A stretch of DNA of 22,790 nt, from the NCBI GenBank assembly GCA_946892075.1, contig CAMPNZ010000020.1, positions 1 to 22,790 on the forward strand, read 5' to 3'. The notes under the pieces were generated by a model, which was given only the letters and a program-made list of their open reading frames with translations, was not told the DNA's origin and did not search any database. Of the stretch, positions 9,039 through 16,064 are shown in pieces. Origin of the DNA: an uncultured Coriobacteriales bacterium. Its GTDB lineage: Bacteria > Actinomycetota > Coriobacteriia > Coriobacteriales > Eggerthellaceae. The position numbers and the translations under genes are program-made. Every line of letters starts with the position of its first letter. Within the stretch, counting starts at the first letter, position 1.

Positions 9039-9193
9039 TGCCTTGCGGCGTGTTCGCAACCAGCGCTTTCATCGCGAATGCGTGCCGCCATGGCGGGTGC
9101 TGCAAAACGCCGGCCGGTGACGCACGCCGTACAGCATTGCTTAAGCGTGCTAAAAACTGCAGCTTGCTTACGTTCTTCATAAATTTTGTATTG
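9039..9193. other. Non-coding spacer with GC-rich palindromes
   Basis: No credible gene is seen between dapL and the terminator. The stretch is visibly richer in G and C than its surroundings and contains a perfect 12-base palindrome CCGCCATGGCGG at 9085-9096 and CCGGCCGG at 9110-9117. Reading frames on the minus strand here run antisense into dapL and look spurious. Confidence 0.5.
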
Positions 9194-9237
9194 CACAGCC
9201 AGATGTAGAGAACCTACGCTGGCTGTGTGCCATTTTT
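9194..9237 (+). terminator. Rho-independent terminator after dapL
   Basis: The left arm CACAGCCAG (9194-9202) pairs perfectly with CTGGCTGTG (9219-9227). Inside it, GTAG (9205-9208) pairs with CTAC (9214-9217) around a five-base loop. A run of five T follows at 9233-9237. It would end the rny-to-dapL transcript before the phosphate genes. Confidence 0.82.
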
Positions 9238-9250
9238 ACACACATTTCTC

Positions 9251-9268
9251 TTTACACAAATTTTACTC
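9251..9268 (+). promoter_or_regulatory. Candidate PHO-box-like direct repeat upstream of pstS
   Basis: Two 7-base direct repeats, TTTACAC (9251-9257) and TTTACTC (9262-9268), are separated by AAAT. This gives the 11-base period of PhoB/PhoP operators in other bacteria. A third TTTACAC at 9235-9241 is out of phase. The sequence does not match the E. coli consensus closely, so binding by the downstream regulator is an inference. Confidence 0.35.
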
Positions 9269-9310
9269 AATACCACCACTCCTTCTTACATCCATTTTTT
9301 AGCATAGTCG

Positions 9311-9330
9311 TAGAGCATAAACATGCTCTA
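9311..9330. repeat. Perfect inverted repeat in the pstS leader
   Basis: TAGAGCAT (9311-9318), a four-base AAAC loop, then ATGCTCTA (9323-9330) form a perfect 8-bp stem. It lies 16 bases before the ribosome site of pstS. It has no T run, so it is not a normal terminator; an operator or an mRNA-stabilising hairpin are both possible. Confidence 0.6.
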
Positions 9331-9364
9331 ACAAAAACGCCAATAAAAAGGAGATGAATGGTCA

Positions 9365-10270
9365 TTGAAGGTAACAAACGAACTAACCAGCAGTGAAACG
9401 AAAAATCTTACACGACGGGCGTTTCTTGCTGCAGCGGGTGGTGCTGCGCTCCTGACCTTAAGCGCTTGTTCACATGCAGGTACAAGCACTACGGACGCTG
9501 CTCATGATTCGTCTCAGAAAAATCTGCGCGGCTCGCTTAGTCTAGCAGGTTCTACCTCTATGCAAAAGGTGTGTGAAGCGCTGCGCGAAACATTTATGGA
9601 AAAATTTCCCAATGTACGCGTTTCGGTGGAATACACGGGGTCAAGCGCAGGTATTGAAGCGCTGAATGCAAAACGATGCGATATTGCTAACAGTTCTCGT
9701 GAACTTAAAGCAGCAGAACTTCAAGCTGGACTTCTTCCAAATGTTATTGCTATTGATGCACTGGCTATAATATTGAACCCCGCTAATCCTATTACTTCGT
9801 TAACTACCGAGCAGTTGAAATCTATTTACAAAGGTCAAATTCGCTCATGGAAAGACTGCGGTGGTTCAGAGGAATCTATCATTGCGATAGGACGTGAGAA
9901 TGGCTCGGGTTCACGCAGCGCGTTTGAAGAATTGCTGTCGCTTAAAGATAGTGCTCGCTACGCACAAGAGCTTGATTCTACGGGGGCAGTCCTTGCAAAA
10001 GTTGCAGCAACACCTGGTGGAATTGGATATATATCTCTTGATGTAATGAATGATCGTGTTCATGCGGTAGCACTTGATGGTGTACAGCCTACAAGTGATG
10101 CGATAGCGCAAAAACGTTATTCTTTGGTGCGTCCCTTTATTATGGCAACAAAGGGAGAAATAGCTTCACAAACGCCTCTTGTGCAAGAGTGGTTTAACTA
10201 TATAAACTCTCAAGAAGGCAAAGAAATTATAAAAGCATCTGGCTTAATTTTACCAAGTGGCGCAGCATAG
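9365..10270 (+). CDS. pstS: Phosphate-binding lipoprotein PstS
   Basis: PstS is the extracytoplasmic phosphate-binding subunit of the Pst ABC importer. The 301-residue precursor has a twin-arginine-type leader (TRRAFLAAAGG, R17-R18) followed by a lipobox LSAC with the lipidated cysteine at C35, so it is probably a Tat-exported lipoprotein anchored outside the membrane. The mature part has the phosphate-contact segments LAGSTSM, YTGSSAGIEAL and GRENGSGSRSAFEE. The only in-frame start that keeps the leader is a TTG at 9365. AAAGGAG at 9347-9353 is 11 bases upstream, while an ATG at 9358 runs into a stop after 12 codons. It is the first gene of pstSCAB. Confidence 0.92.
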   Translation: MKVTNELTSSETKNLTRRAFLAAAGGAALLTLSACSHAGTSTTDAAHDSSQKNLRGSLSLAGSTSMQKVCEALRETFMEKFPNVRVSVEYTGSSAGIEALNAKRCDIANSSRELKAAELQAGLLPNVIAIDALAIILNPANPITSLTTEQLKSIYKGQIRSWKDCGGSEESIIAIGRENGSGSRSAFEELLSLKDSARYAQELDSTGAVLAKVAATPGGIGYISLDVMNDRVHAVALDGVQPTSDAIAQKRYSLVRPFIMATKGEIASQTPLVQEWFNYINSQEGKEIIKASGLILPSGAA

Positions 10271-10279
10271 GTGATGCCC

Positions 10280-11191
10280 ATGAACCTCTCTTTGCGCACA
10301 TCAGTTCATGAGCTTATAGCGCGCTACGTGTGTGCTGCGTGCGCGTGTGTAGCGCTTCTTGCCGTAATCTCTATAAGTGCGTATTGCATCATAAGCGGTT
10401 TACCTGCCCTTTTACGTATCGGCGTTGGGAATATGGTAGCTAACACCATTTGGGCACCCACAGCACACGTACCATCATTTGGTATCTTATACATTATTGC
10501 TGCGTCGCTGTTTGCAGCGGCATGCAGCGTAGCTATTGGTTTGCCCCTGAGCATTTTAACATCGCTTTTTCTTACAGAAATTGCCCCAGCACCGCTTTCA
10601 CGTATTGTTTCATCTGCAATTGAACTTTTAGCTGGCATTCCTTCTGTTATTTATGGCTTGCTTGGAATGGTTTATATATGCCCACTTCTTTATTCGTTTG
10701 AAAAAGTATTATTTGCTGGCAGCACCACACACAACTTTAGTGGCGGCTCAAATATGCTTGCCTGCGTGTGTGTGCTTGTTGTAATGATTTTGCCAACGAT
10801 GGTAAGCGTAAGCGTTACGGCTTTGCAGGCAGTTTCAGATAATTTACGCAACGCATCCTACGCGCTTGGCGCAACGCGTTTGCAAACGATCTTCAAAATT
10901 GTTCTTCCAGCTGCAAAATCAGGTATCTGTACAGGCATTATACTAGCTATTGGGCGTGCCTTAGGAGAAGCAATGGCAATCAGTATGGTTGCTGGTGGGG
11001 TAGTGCAAATGCCGCTTCCGTTCGATTCGGTTCGTCTGCTTACTACCCAGTTGGTAAGCGAGATGGGTTATGCGCAAGGGCTCCATCGAGAAGCGCTGTT
11101 TGCTGTTGGTTTAGTGTTGTATCTGTTCATCATTGCCATAAATGTACTGTTAGCTTTTATGCGCAGGAAAAAGAGGGTTTATGCTGCCTAA
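10280..11191 (+). CDS. pstC: Phosphate ABC transporter permease PstC
   Basis: PstC is one of the two membrane subunits forming the phosphate channel. The roughly 303-residue protein shows six hydrophobic segments (about 17-40, 69-92, 113-135, 160-180, 216-238 and 272-294). It also has the permease EAA-type coupling loop ASYALGATRLQTIFKIVLP followed by GRALGEAMAI. The start is uncertain: GTG 10271, ATG 10274 and ATG 10280 are all in frame, and I prefer 10280 because AGGTG at 10269-10273 would serve as its ribosome site. The gene begins within ten bases of the pstS stop and its end overlaps the pstA start by 11 bases. Confidence 0.93.
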   Translation: MNLSLRTSVHELIARYVCAACACVALLAVISISAYCIISGLPALLRIGVGNMVANTIWAPTAHVPSFGILYIIAASLFAAACSVAIGLPLSILTSLFLTEIAPAPLSRIVSSAIELLAGIPSVIYGLLGMVYICPLLYSFEKVLFAGSTTHNFSGGSNMLACVCVLVVMILPTMVSVSVTALQAVSDNLRNASYALGATRLQTIFKIVLPAAKSGICTGIILAIGRALGEAMAISMVAGGVVQMPLPFDSVRLLTTQLVSEMGYAQGLHREALFAVGLVLYLFIIAINVLLAFMRRKKRVYAA

Positions 11192-12068
11192 GGTATGGAG
11201 CAAATCTATGGTCCAAAAGGCTCGCGAGAAGCTGATATATGCCGTGCTTGGAGCTGCTGTCCTGTGCTCGGTTGTGCTGCTTGGCGCAATTATTATTGCG
11301 GTATGTTCTTCCGGTTTACCAGCCATTACCGTTGAATTTCTTACGAGTGTATCGTCATTTCGCAAAGGTATTGTTGGAATTGCTGGCAATACCGTAAATA
11401 CTATACTCATTGTTATATTAACGCTGCTCATAGCAACTCCTTTGGGTGTCGGTGCTGCAGTGTATCTCAACGAATACGCGCGCAACTCCCATGTGGTAGC
11501 GGTTATTGAATGCGCACTTCAGGTGCTTGCGGGCATCCCTTCAATTATTTTCGGCTTGTTTGGCATGCTTTGTTTTGGGCAAACGCTTGGCCTGGGATAT
11601 AGCCTTTTATGTGGCGCTTTAACGCTTTGCTTAATGATATTGCCCTTAATTGTGTGCAATACGCATGAAGCACTTAAATCTGTTCCTTGCGGATACCGAC
11701 AAGGTGCTTTAAGTCTTGGTGCGGGGGTATGGTATACAACGCGAACAGTAGTTTTGCCGTCTGCAACGCCAGCGATTATAACGGGCATTGTGTTGGCACT
11801 GGGGCGTATCGTTGCTGAATCGGCAGCGCTGCTGTTTACTGCCGGCAGTGCAGGCATGCTTCCGCACCAGCTTAGCGACTACCTGTTCAAAATTTTTGAC
11901 TCGGGCGGAACGCTTACCGTGCAGCTGTATTTAAGCGCAACTAGCAAAGGTGATTTCAAAACCGCGTTCGGCATCGCGTTACTTTTACTAGTAATAACAT
12001 TTATTATCAACACGCTTACACGTTTTATCATTTCTCGTTTTTCAATTCAGAAGAAAGGCTGCTCATGA
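11181..12068 (+). CDS. pstA: Phosphate ABC transporter permease PstA
   Basis: PstA is the second membrane subunit of the Pst importer. The 295-residue protein has six predicted membrane helices (first about 18-42, last about 262-285). It carries the PstA-typical AGIPSIIFGLFGM segment, the coupling loop QGALSLGAGVWYTTRTVVLP, and GRIVAESAALLFTAG. The ATG at 11181 overlaps pstC by 11 bases and has AAGAGGG only 3 bases away; an ATG at 11208 with GGAG at 11197-11200 is an equally reasonable start. The stop overlaps the pstB start as ATGA. Confidence 0.93.
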   Translation: MLPKVWSKSMVQKAREKLIYAVLGAAVLCSVVLLGAIIIAVCSSGLPAITVEFLTSVSSFRKGIVGIAGNTVNTILIVILTLLIATPLGVGAAVYLNEYARNSHVVAVIECALQVLAGIPSIIFGLFGMLCFGQTLGLGYSLLCGALTLCLMILPLIVCNTHEALKSVPCGYRQGALSLGAGVWYTTRTVVLPSATPAIITGIVLALGRIVAESAALLFTAGSAGMLPHQLSDYLFKIFDSGGTLTVQLYLSATSKGDFKTAFGIALLLLVITFIINTLTRFIISRFSIQKKGCS

Positions 12069-12826
12069 CATCTGATAGTGCATTTCATATACAGCACATG
12101 AATTTATATTACGACACGACGCACGCGCTGAAAGATATATCGCTTGACATTAAACGCCATGCTACGCTTGCGCTTATTGGACCCTCCGGCTGTGGAAAAA
12201 GTTCGTTTTTGCGCTGTCTGAACAGGATGAATGATTTAGTGCCTCGCACAAAAGTAAGCGGCAAGGTGCTGTTAGACGGACAGGATATTTACGCGCCGCA
12301 GGTAAATACCGCGCTTCTGCGCAAACGCGTCGGGATGGTTTTTCAGCAAGCAAACCCTTTCCCCTTAAGCATCTACGATAATGTAGCGTATGGACCGCGC
12401 CTCCATGGTATTAAGCGCAAGGCCGACCTTGACGTCATTGTCGAAAAAAGCCTTGTAAGCGCTGCCATTTTTGACGAAGTGAAAGACAGGCTTAAAAGCT
12501 GTGCGCTCGGTTTATCGGGAGGCCAACAACAACGTTTATGCATCGCGCGTGCTCTTGCGGTTGAGCCTGACGTACTTTTAATGGACGAGCCCACCAGCGC
12601 GCTTGACCCGCTTTCAATGGCTAAAATTGAAGAGTTGATCATGCAGCTTAAAGAGCAGTATACGGTGGTCATTGTTACGCATAACATGCAGCAGGCGGCG
12701 CGTATTTCCGACACAACAGCATTTTTTCTTTTAGGAGAGCTGGTTGAAGCCGGAACTACCTACGAGGTATTTCATGCGCCGCGCGATAAACGATGCGCCG
12801 ATTATGTTTCGGGACGTTTTGGCTAA
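12065..12826 (+). CDS. pstB: Phosphate ABC transporter ATPase PstB
   Basis: PstB is the cytoplasmic ATPase that powers phosphate import through PstC and PstA. The 253 residues contain the Walker A loop GPSGCGKS (39-46), the Q loop at about Q94, the ABC signature LSGGQQQR (150-157), Walker B VLLMDEPTSALDP (170-182) and the switch histidine H206 in VTHNMQQA. The segment CLNRMNDL after Walker A is characteristic of PstB among ABC ATPases. AGAAAGG at 12052-12058 lies 6 bases before the ATG. In many bacteria phoU follows pstB; here the next gene, after 106 bases, is a response regulator instead. Confidence 0.96.
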   Translation: MTSDSAFHIQHMNLYYDTTHALKDISLDIKRHATLALIGPSGCGKSSFLRCLNRMNDLVPRTKVSGKVLLDGQDIYAPQVNTALLRKRVGMVFQQANPFPLSIYDNVAYGPRLHGIKRKADLDVIVEKSLVSAAIFDEVKDRLKSCALGLSGGQQQRLCIARALAVEPDVLLMDEPTSALDPLSMAKIEELIMQLKEQYTVVIVTHNMQQAARISDTTAFFLLGELVEAGTTYEVFHAPRDKRCADYVSGRFG

Positions 12827-12932
12827 AGGCATTTGGTATACTGCATTCAGTGCGTAGGTTCAGTACTTGGATTGGTACTTGTTTCGGCAGTTTTGATATG
12901 CACAGCGCGTCTTGGTGCAAGGGGAGCGTCAC

Positions 12933-13622
12933 ATGGAGCTTGTCTATATAGTTGAAGATGATCTTAGCATCCAAGAAATTGAAACCATCGCGCTTAAAAA
13001 TAGCAACTATGATGTTGAAGCCTTTACGTGCGCTGCCGATTTTTTTGCTGCTTTGCAGGAACGTGTGCCGAATTTAGTGCTTCTTGACATCATGCTTCCC
13101 GATAATGACGGCTATGCTATTACGCGCGAATTGCGTGCCCGCCCGCAAACAGCACATATTCCCATTATCATGCTTACCGCTAAAACAGCGGAAATTGATA
13201 TGATTCGCGGTTTAGATAACGGCGCTGATGATTATATCTGCAAACCGTTTTCTGTAATGGAATTATTGTCGCGTATGCGCGCGGTGCTGCGGCGCTCTCA
13301 GCACGATGAAAATGCACACGAACAGTATACCGTTGGTATCATAACGCTTGATAATGCACGTCATAGCGTTAATGTGGAAGGCAAGCACGTAGCGCTTACG
13401 CTTAAAGAATATGATATCTTGCGTTATTTGATGATCCACGAATCGCTTGTTTTAACACGTGATGCGCTTATGCAAGCGGTGTGGGGTTTTGATTTTGAAG
13501 GCGAAAGCCGCACTGTTGATATGCACATAAAAACCTTGCGCCAAAAATTAGGGCATGCGTCGTGTTATATACAAACCGTGCGTGGCGTTGGGTATTGCTT
13601 GCGTAAGCCCGATTCACTATGA
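12933..13622 (+). CDS. OmpR/PhoB-family response regulator, probable phosphate regulator
   Basis: This is a two-component DNA-binding regulator of 229 residues. The receiver domain (1-120) has the acidic pair D9-D10, the phosphoacceptor D52 in LLDIMLPD, T82 and K104 (CKPF). The winged-helix output domain (about 130-226) shows LTLKEYDILRYL and the recognition-helix region ESRTVDMHIKTLRQKLG, ending with VRGVGYCL. The ATG at 12933 is supported by GGGGAG (12921-12926) 6 bases upstream; a TTG at 12912 is in frame but swallows that site. It sits between pstB and a sensor kinase, so a PhoB/PhoP-like role is likely. The 106-base gap before it contains a direct repeat of GTACTTG (12863-12869 and 12875-12881) that could be an operator or a promoter part. 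Confidence 0.9.
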   Translation: MELVYIVEDDLSIQEIETIALKNSNYDVEAFTCAADFFAALQERVPNLVLLDIMLPDNDGYAITRELRARPQTAHIPIIMLTAKTAEIDMIRGLDNGADDYICKPFSVMELLSRMRAVLRRSQHDENAHEQYTVGIITLDNARHSVNVEGKHVALTLKEYDILRYLMIHESLVLTRDALMQAVWGFDFEGESRTVDMHIKTLRQKLGHASCYIQTVRGVGYCLRKPDSL

Positions 13623-13649
13623 CGTGGAACAGAGGCAGTAAGGACACGT

Positions 13650-14981
13650 GTGAAACGAAAAATTATTCTTCATCTTGCGCTTATTTCTTGCATTGCGCTT
13701 ATTACCAGCGCAATTGCATTGACGCTTGTTTTTTACCAGGTGTGTTTTGCGCAAATTAAAAATGAAGTCACAACAGACGCGCATCTTATACGTAAAAGTG
13801 CTGCGTTTACTAATCCGCACGACACGTCACATGTGAGTGCCATGTATGGTTCGCTTGACGACGATGCACTGCGTCTTACCTGGATAAACGCTAATGGGGA
13901 CGTGCTGTTCGATAACGACACCAACGAATTTGAAATGCAGAATCACCTTAACCGGCCTGAGATACAGCAAGCGCTTAAAACGGGAGAAGGTTCAAGTACG
14001 CGGCGCTCACAAACATCGCAGTATGACACGTATTACTATGCTGTTGCTCTTGATAATGGCACTATTGTGCGCGTGTCAATGCACATTCAAACGCTGCGTG
14101 ATGTTTTCGTGAGCATTATCCCGATAATTGTTGGTATATTGCTGTTGATTTTTGTCGTGTGTGTTTTGCTGGGGAACGTGCTTACGCGCGAATTGCTTAA
14201 ACCACTTACCGCTGTTGCACAAAATTACGATAATGCTTTGCATAAGGCGCGCTATAAAGAGCTTGAACCTGTTATGCAGATGCTGCGCACGCAACACGAA
14301 AAAATTCTGTCTGCTGCTACCAGTCGTCAAGATTTTACTGCAAATGTAACGCATGAATTAAAAACTCCTATTACGGCTATTAGTGGATATGCCGAACTTA
14401 TAGAAAACAACATCGTTACACAGTCAGAAACACAGCGACTAGCTGCTCAGATTCGTAAAAGTGCCGCTCGTTTACTCACGCTGGTATGCGATATTATTCA
14501 GCTGTCCGAGCTTGATCATCAGGAGCTGCCTCATCATTTTGAAAACGTTGACCTGTACTGCCTTGCGCGTGAAGCGTGCAATACGCTTGAGAGCTTTGCA
14601 AGTAGCAAAAATATTACGCTGAACTGCGAAGGAGATGCGCTTTTTGTTACAGGCGATGCCAATTTGTTGCGTGAGATGATAGAAAATCTCATCCAAAACG
14701 CTATTACCTACAATAAAGCTGGTGGAACCGTGCGCGTCTGTGTACAGCGCACAGAAGGGCGTCCCACGCTTATCGTAAAGGATACGGGCATCGGTATTTC
14801 AGCTGATCAACAAGCACATATTTTCGAGCGCTTTTACCGCGTCGACAAAGGACGTTCACGTCAAACCGGCGGAACAGGCTTAGGGCTTGCCATAGTGAAG
14901 CATATTGCCGATATTCACTCAGCGCATATTGACGTCGTAAGCGCATTGAATCAAGGCAGCGAATTTCGCGTGCAATTTTAG
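13650..14981 (+). CDS. PhoR-type sensor histidine kinase
   Basis: This is a membrane sensor kinase of 443 residues, the partner of the preceding regulator. Two membrane helices (about 5-29 and 153-175) flank an extracytoplasmic sensor domain of about 120 residues. They are followed by a linker, then a HisKA domain with the phosphorylated H235 in FTANVTHELKTPI. The catalytic ATPase domain has an N box (345-355), a G1 box with D378 in VKDTGIGIS, an F box around IFERFYRVDK and a G2 box GGTGLGLAI (407-415). The GTG at 13650 is the start, with TAAGGA at 13639-13644. The ATP and His domains are closest to the PhoR/ResE/VicK group. The phosphate role is inferred from the adjacent pst genes; no PAS domain is obvious. 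Confidence 0.9.
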   Translation: MKRKIILHLALISCIALITSAIALTLVFYQVCFAQIKNEVTTDAHLIRKSAAFTNPHDTSHVSAMYGSLDDDALRLTWINANGDVLFDNDTNEFEMQNHLNRPEIQQALKTGEGSSTRRSQTSQYDTYYYAVALDNGTIVRVSMHIQTLRDVFVSIIPIIVGILLLIFVVCVLLGNVLTRELLKPLTAVAQNYDNALHKARYKELEPVMQMLRTQHEKILSAATSRQDFTANVTHELKTPITAISGYAELIENNIVTQSETQRLAAQIRKSAARLLTLVCDIIQLSELDHQELPHHFENVDLYCLAREACNTLESFASSKNITLNCEGDALFVTGDANLLREMIENLIQNAITYNKAGGTVRVCVQRTEGRPTLIVKDTGIGISADQQAHIFERFYRVDKGRSRQTGGTGLGLAIVKHIADIHSAHIDVVSALNQGSEFRVQF

Positions 14982-15305
14982 CGTGCAGTATTCTTTGATG
15001 CGGAGCTACATCCACAGCTGTTCATTCCGCAAGCTCATACTTGCATAGGTTTACGTCGCTTGGTCATGCAAAGGTACAAATGCACGTATGTCCACACGTT
15101 ATGTTGTTTCTCAGTCGCTCCCAACGCCCTGCAAACTTGCGTCGCACTGTTCCTCAGCCATACGCCGCTGTCCGTTCCCGCTGCACTGTTCCTCAGCCAT
15201 ACGCCGCTGTCCGTTCCCGCTCCCGAATATGAAGACATTCTTGGGCTCGTTTCCGTACCCGCCTCTACAGCACTATACACGCATGGTGCCTGGTCGCAAG
15301 TTCGC
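14982..15305. other. Non-coding convergent region between the kinase gene and lexA
   Basis: This spacer of 324 bases lies between two convergent genes. It holds the 39-base tandem duplication at 15144-15221 and no convincing gene. TGCGGA (14999-15004) could pair with a TCCGCA at about 15026-15031, but no T run follows, so I do not call a terminator. Open frames crossing it on both strands show the repeat as a peptide repeat, but both run antisense or far into lexA and lack ribosome sites. Confidence 0.5.
15144..15221. repeat. Two exact tandem copies of a 39-base unit
   Basis: Copy one is 15144-15182 and copy two 15183-15221. Each unit starts GCACTGTTCCTCAGCC and ends GTCCGTTCCCGCT, with no mismatch between them. 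The exact identity suggests a recent duplication. Confidence 0.93.
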
Positions 15306-15959
15306 TTAGTAGACGCGCCTAAATACAGCAACCACTTTTCCGAGAATGGTACAATCACGCGTCAAAATGGGGTCCATAGCGCTATTTTCAGGCTGCAAAC
15401 GAATGCAATCGGGTTCCCTAAAGAAGCGTTTAACTGTTGCACCGTCATCGATAAGCGCAACTACAATTTCACCGTTATTGGCTACTTTTTGCTCTTTTAC
15501 AACCACGTAATCGCCATTGTTAATGCCTGCTTCTATCATGCTTTCCCCCCGTACGGTAAGCATAAATGATGGGGCATCCCCAACAATTTCAATTGGCATT
15601 GAAATACGGTCGGTAATATTTTCTTCCGCAAGAATAGGAGTGCCTGCAGCAACTTCGCCAACTAAAGGAATAGTCACTACGTCGGTAGGTAAAAACCCAG
15701 GTCGGCGAGGGGAGCGGTAGCCAAGATCTTCCCACGCTTTGCGTGTCAGCGAAAAAGAGCGTGACTTAAATCGATCGCGTTGCAAATATCCTTTTTGCTC
15801 AAGACTGTCGATATGAGAATGCACAGTTGACGGCGACGATAAATGCACAAAATCGCATATTTCGCGCACCGATGGTACATAGCCTTTAGAAGCGTAGTAT
15901 TTCGCAATGCACTCAAGGACAACCTTTTGCTTCTTCGTTATAGGCTTTATGGGAAACAT
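15306..15959 (-). CDS. lexA: SOS repressor LexA
   Basis: LexA represses DNA-damage genes and cuts itself when stimulated by the RecA filament. The 217-residue protein has an N-terminal winged-helix domain (1-70; recognition region SSPSTVHSHIDSLEQKGYL), a linker, and the S24-type autoprotease domain. The cleavage site A105-G106 is in GEVAAGTPI, the nucleophile S140 in RGESMIEAG and the general-base K177 in TVKRFF. Length is typical of Gram-positive LexA. The minus-strand ribosome site GAAAGGAG (15965-15972) is 5 bases from the ATG. A LexA box inside its own promoter indicates autoregulation. Confidence 0.97.
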   Translation of the reverse strand: MFPIKPITKKQKVVLECIAKYYASKGYVPSVREICDFVHLSSPSTVHSHIDSLEQKGYLQRDRFKSRSFSLTRKAWEDLGYRSPRRPGFLPTDVVTIPLVGEVAAGTPILAEENITDRISMPIEIVGDAPSFMLTVRGESMIEAGINNGDYVVVKEQKVANNGEIVVALIDDGATVKRFFREPDCIRLQPENSAMDPILTRDCTILGKVVAVFRRVY

Positions 15960-15991
15960 CTAAACTCCTTTCATTTTTTTCGAAAAAGTGT

Positions 15992-16020
15992 TTGACAACA
16001 ATTCTGCTGCGACTTATTAT
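15992..16020 (+). promoter_or_regulatory. Promoter firing toward the unknown SOS gene
   Basis: A perfect -35 TTGACA (15992-15997) and a -10 TATTAT (16015-16020) are separated by 17 bases. Initiation would fall at about 16027, inside the LexA box at 16026-16039. Confidence 0.7.
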
Positions 16021-16045
16021 AATATCGAACAAAGGTTCTATGCAA
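16016..16045 (-). promoter_or_regulatory. lexA promoter with embedded operator
   Basis: Read on the minus strand, -35 TTGCAT (16045-16040) and -10 TATAAT (16021-16016) are 18 bases apart. The LexA box lies wholly in this spacer. The -10 overlaps that of the divergent promoter. Confidence 0.72.
16026..16039. promoter_or_regulatory. LexA (SOS) box 1, lexA/divergent gene intergenic region
   Basis: CGAACAAAGGTTCT matches the Gram-positive and actinobacterial pattern CGAACnnnnGTTCG at all but the last base. It lies inside the lexA promoter spacer and at the start point of the divergent promoter. Confidence 0.88.
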
Positions 16046-16064
16046 GAGAGAAACGGTAAGAAAA

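Noticed and set aside
8942..9196. Minus-strand frame antisense to the dapL end
   Set aside because: It is a shadow of the dapL codons and has no ribosome site or recognisable protein.
12837..12901. Separate promoter for the response regulator
   Set aside because: TATACT (12837-12842) and GATATG (12895-12900) resemble -10 elements but lack good -35 partners, so I only mention the GTACTTG repeat in the gene entry.
14999..15044. Hairpins after the sensor kinase gene as terminator
   Set aside because: Stems are short, with long or uneven loops, and no T run follows.
15035..15358. Minus-strand frame of 107 codons with a duplicated motif downstream of lexA
   Set aside because: It overlaps the lexA 3' end in another frame, has no ribosome site, and its repeat is again the DNA duplication.
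15060..15569. Plus-strand frame of 169 codons with an internal 13-residue peptide repeat
   Set aside because: More than half of it is antisense to lexA, there is no ribosome site, and the peptide repeat only reflects the 39-base DNA duplication.
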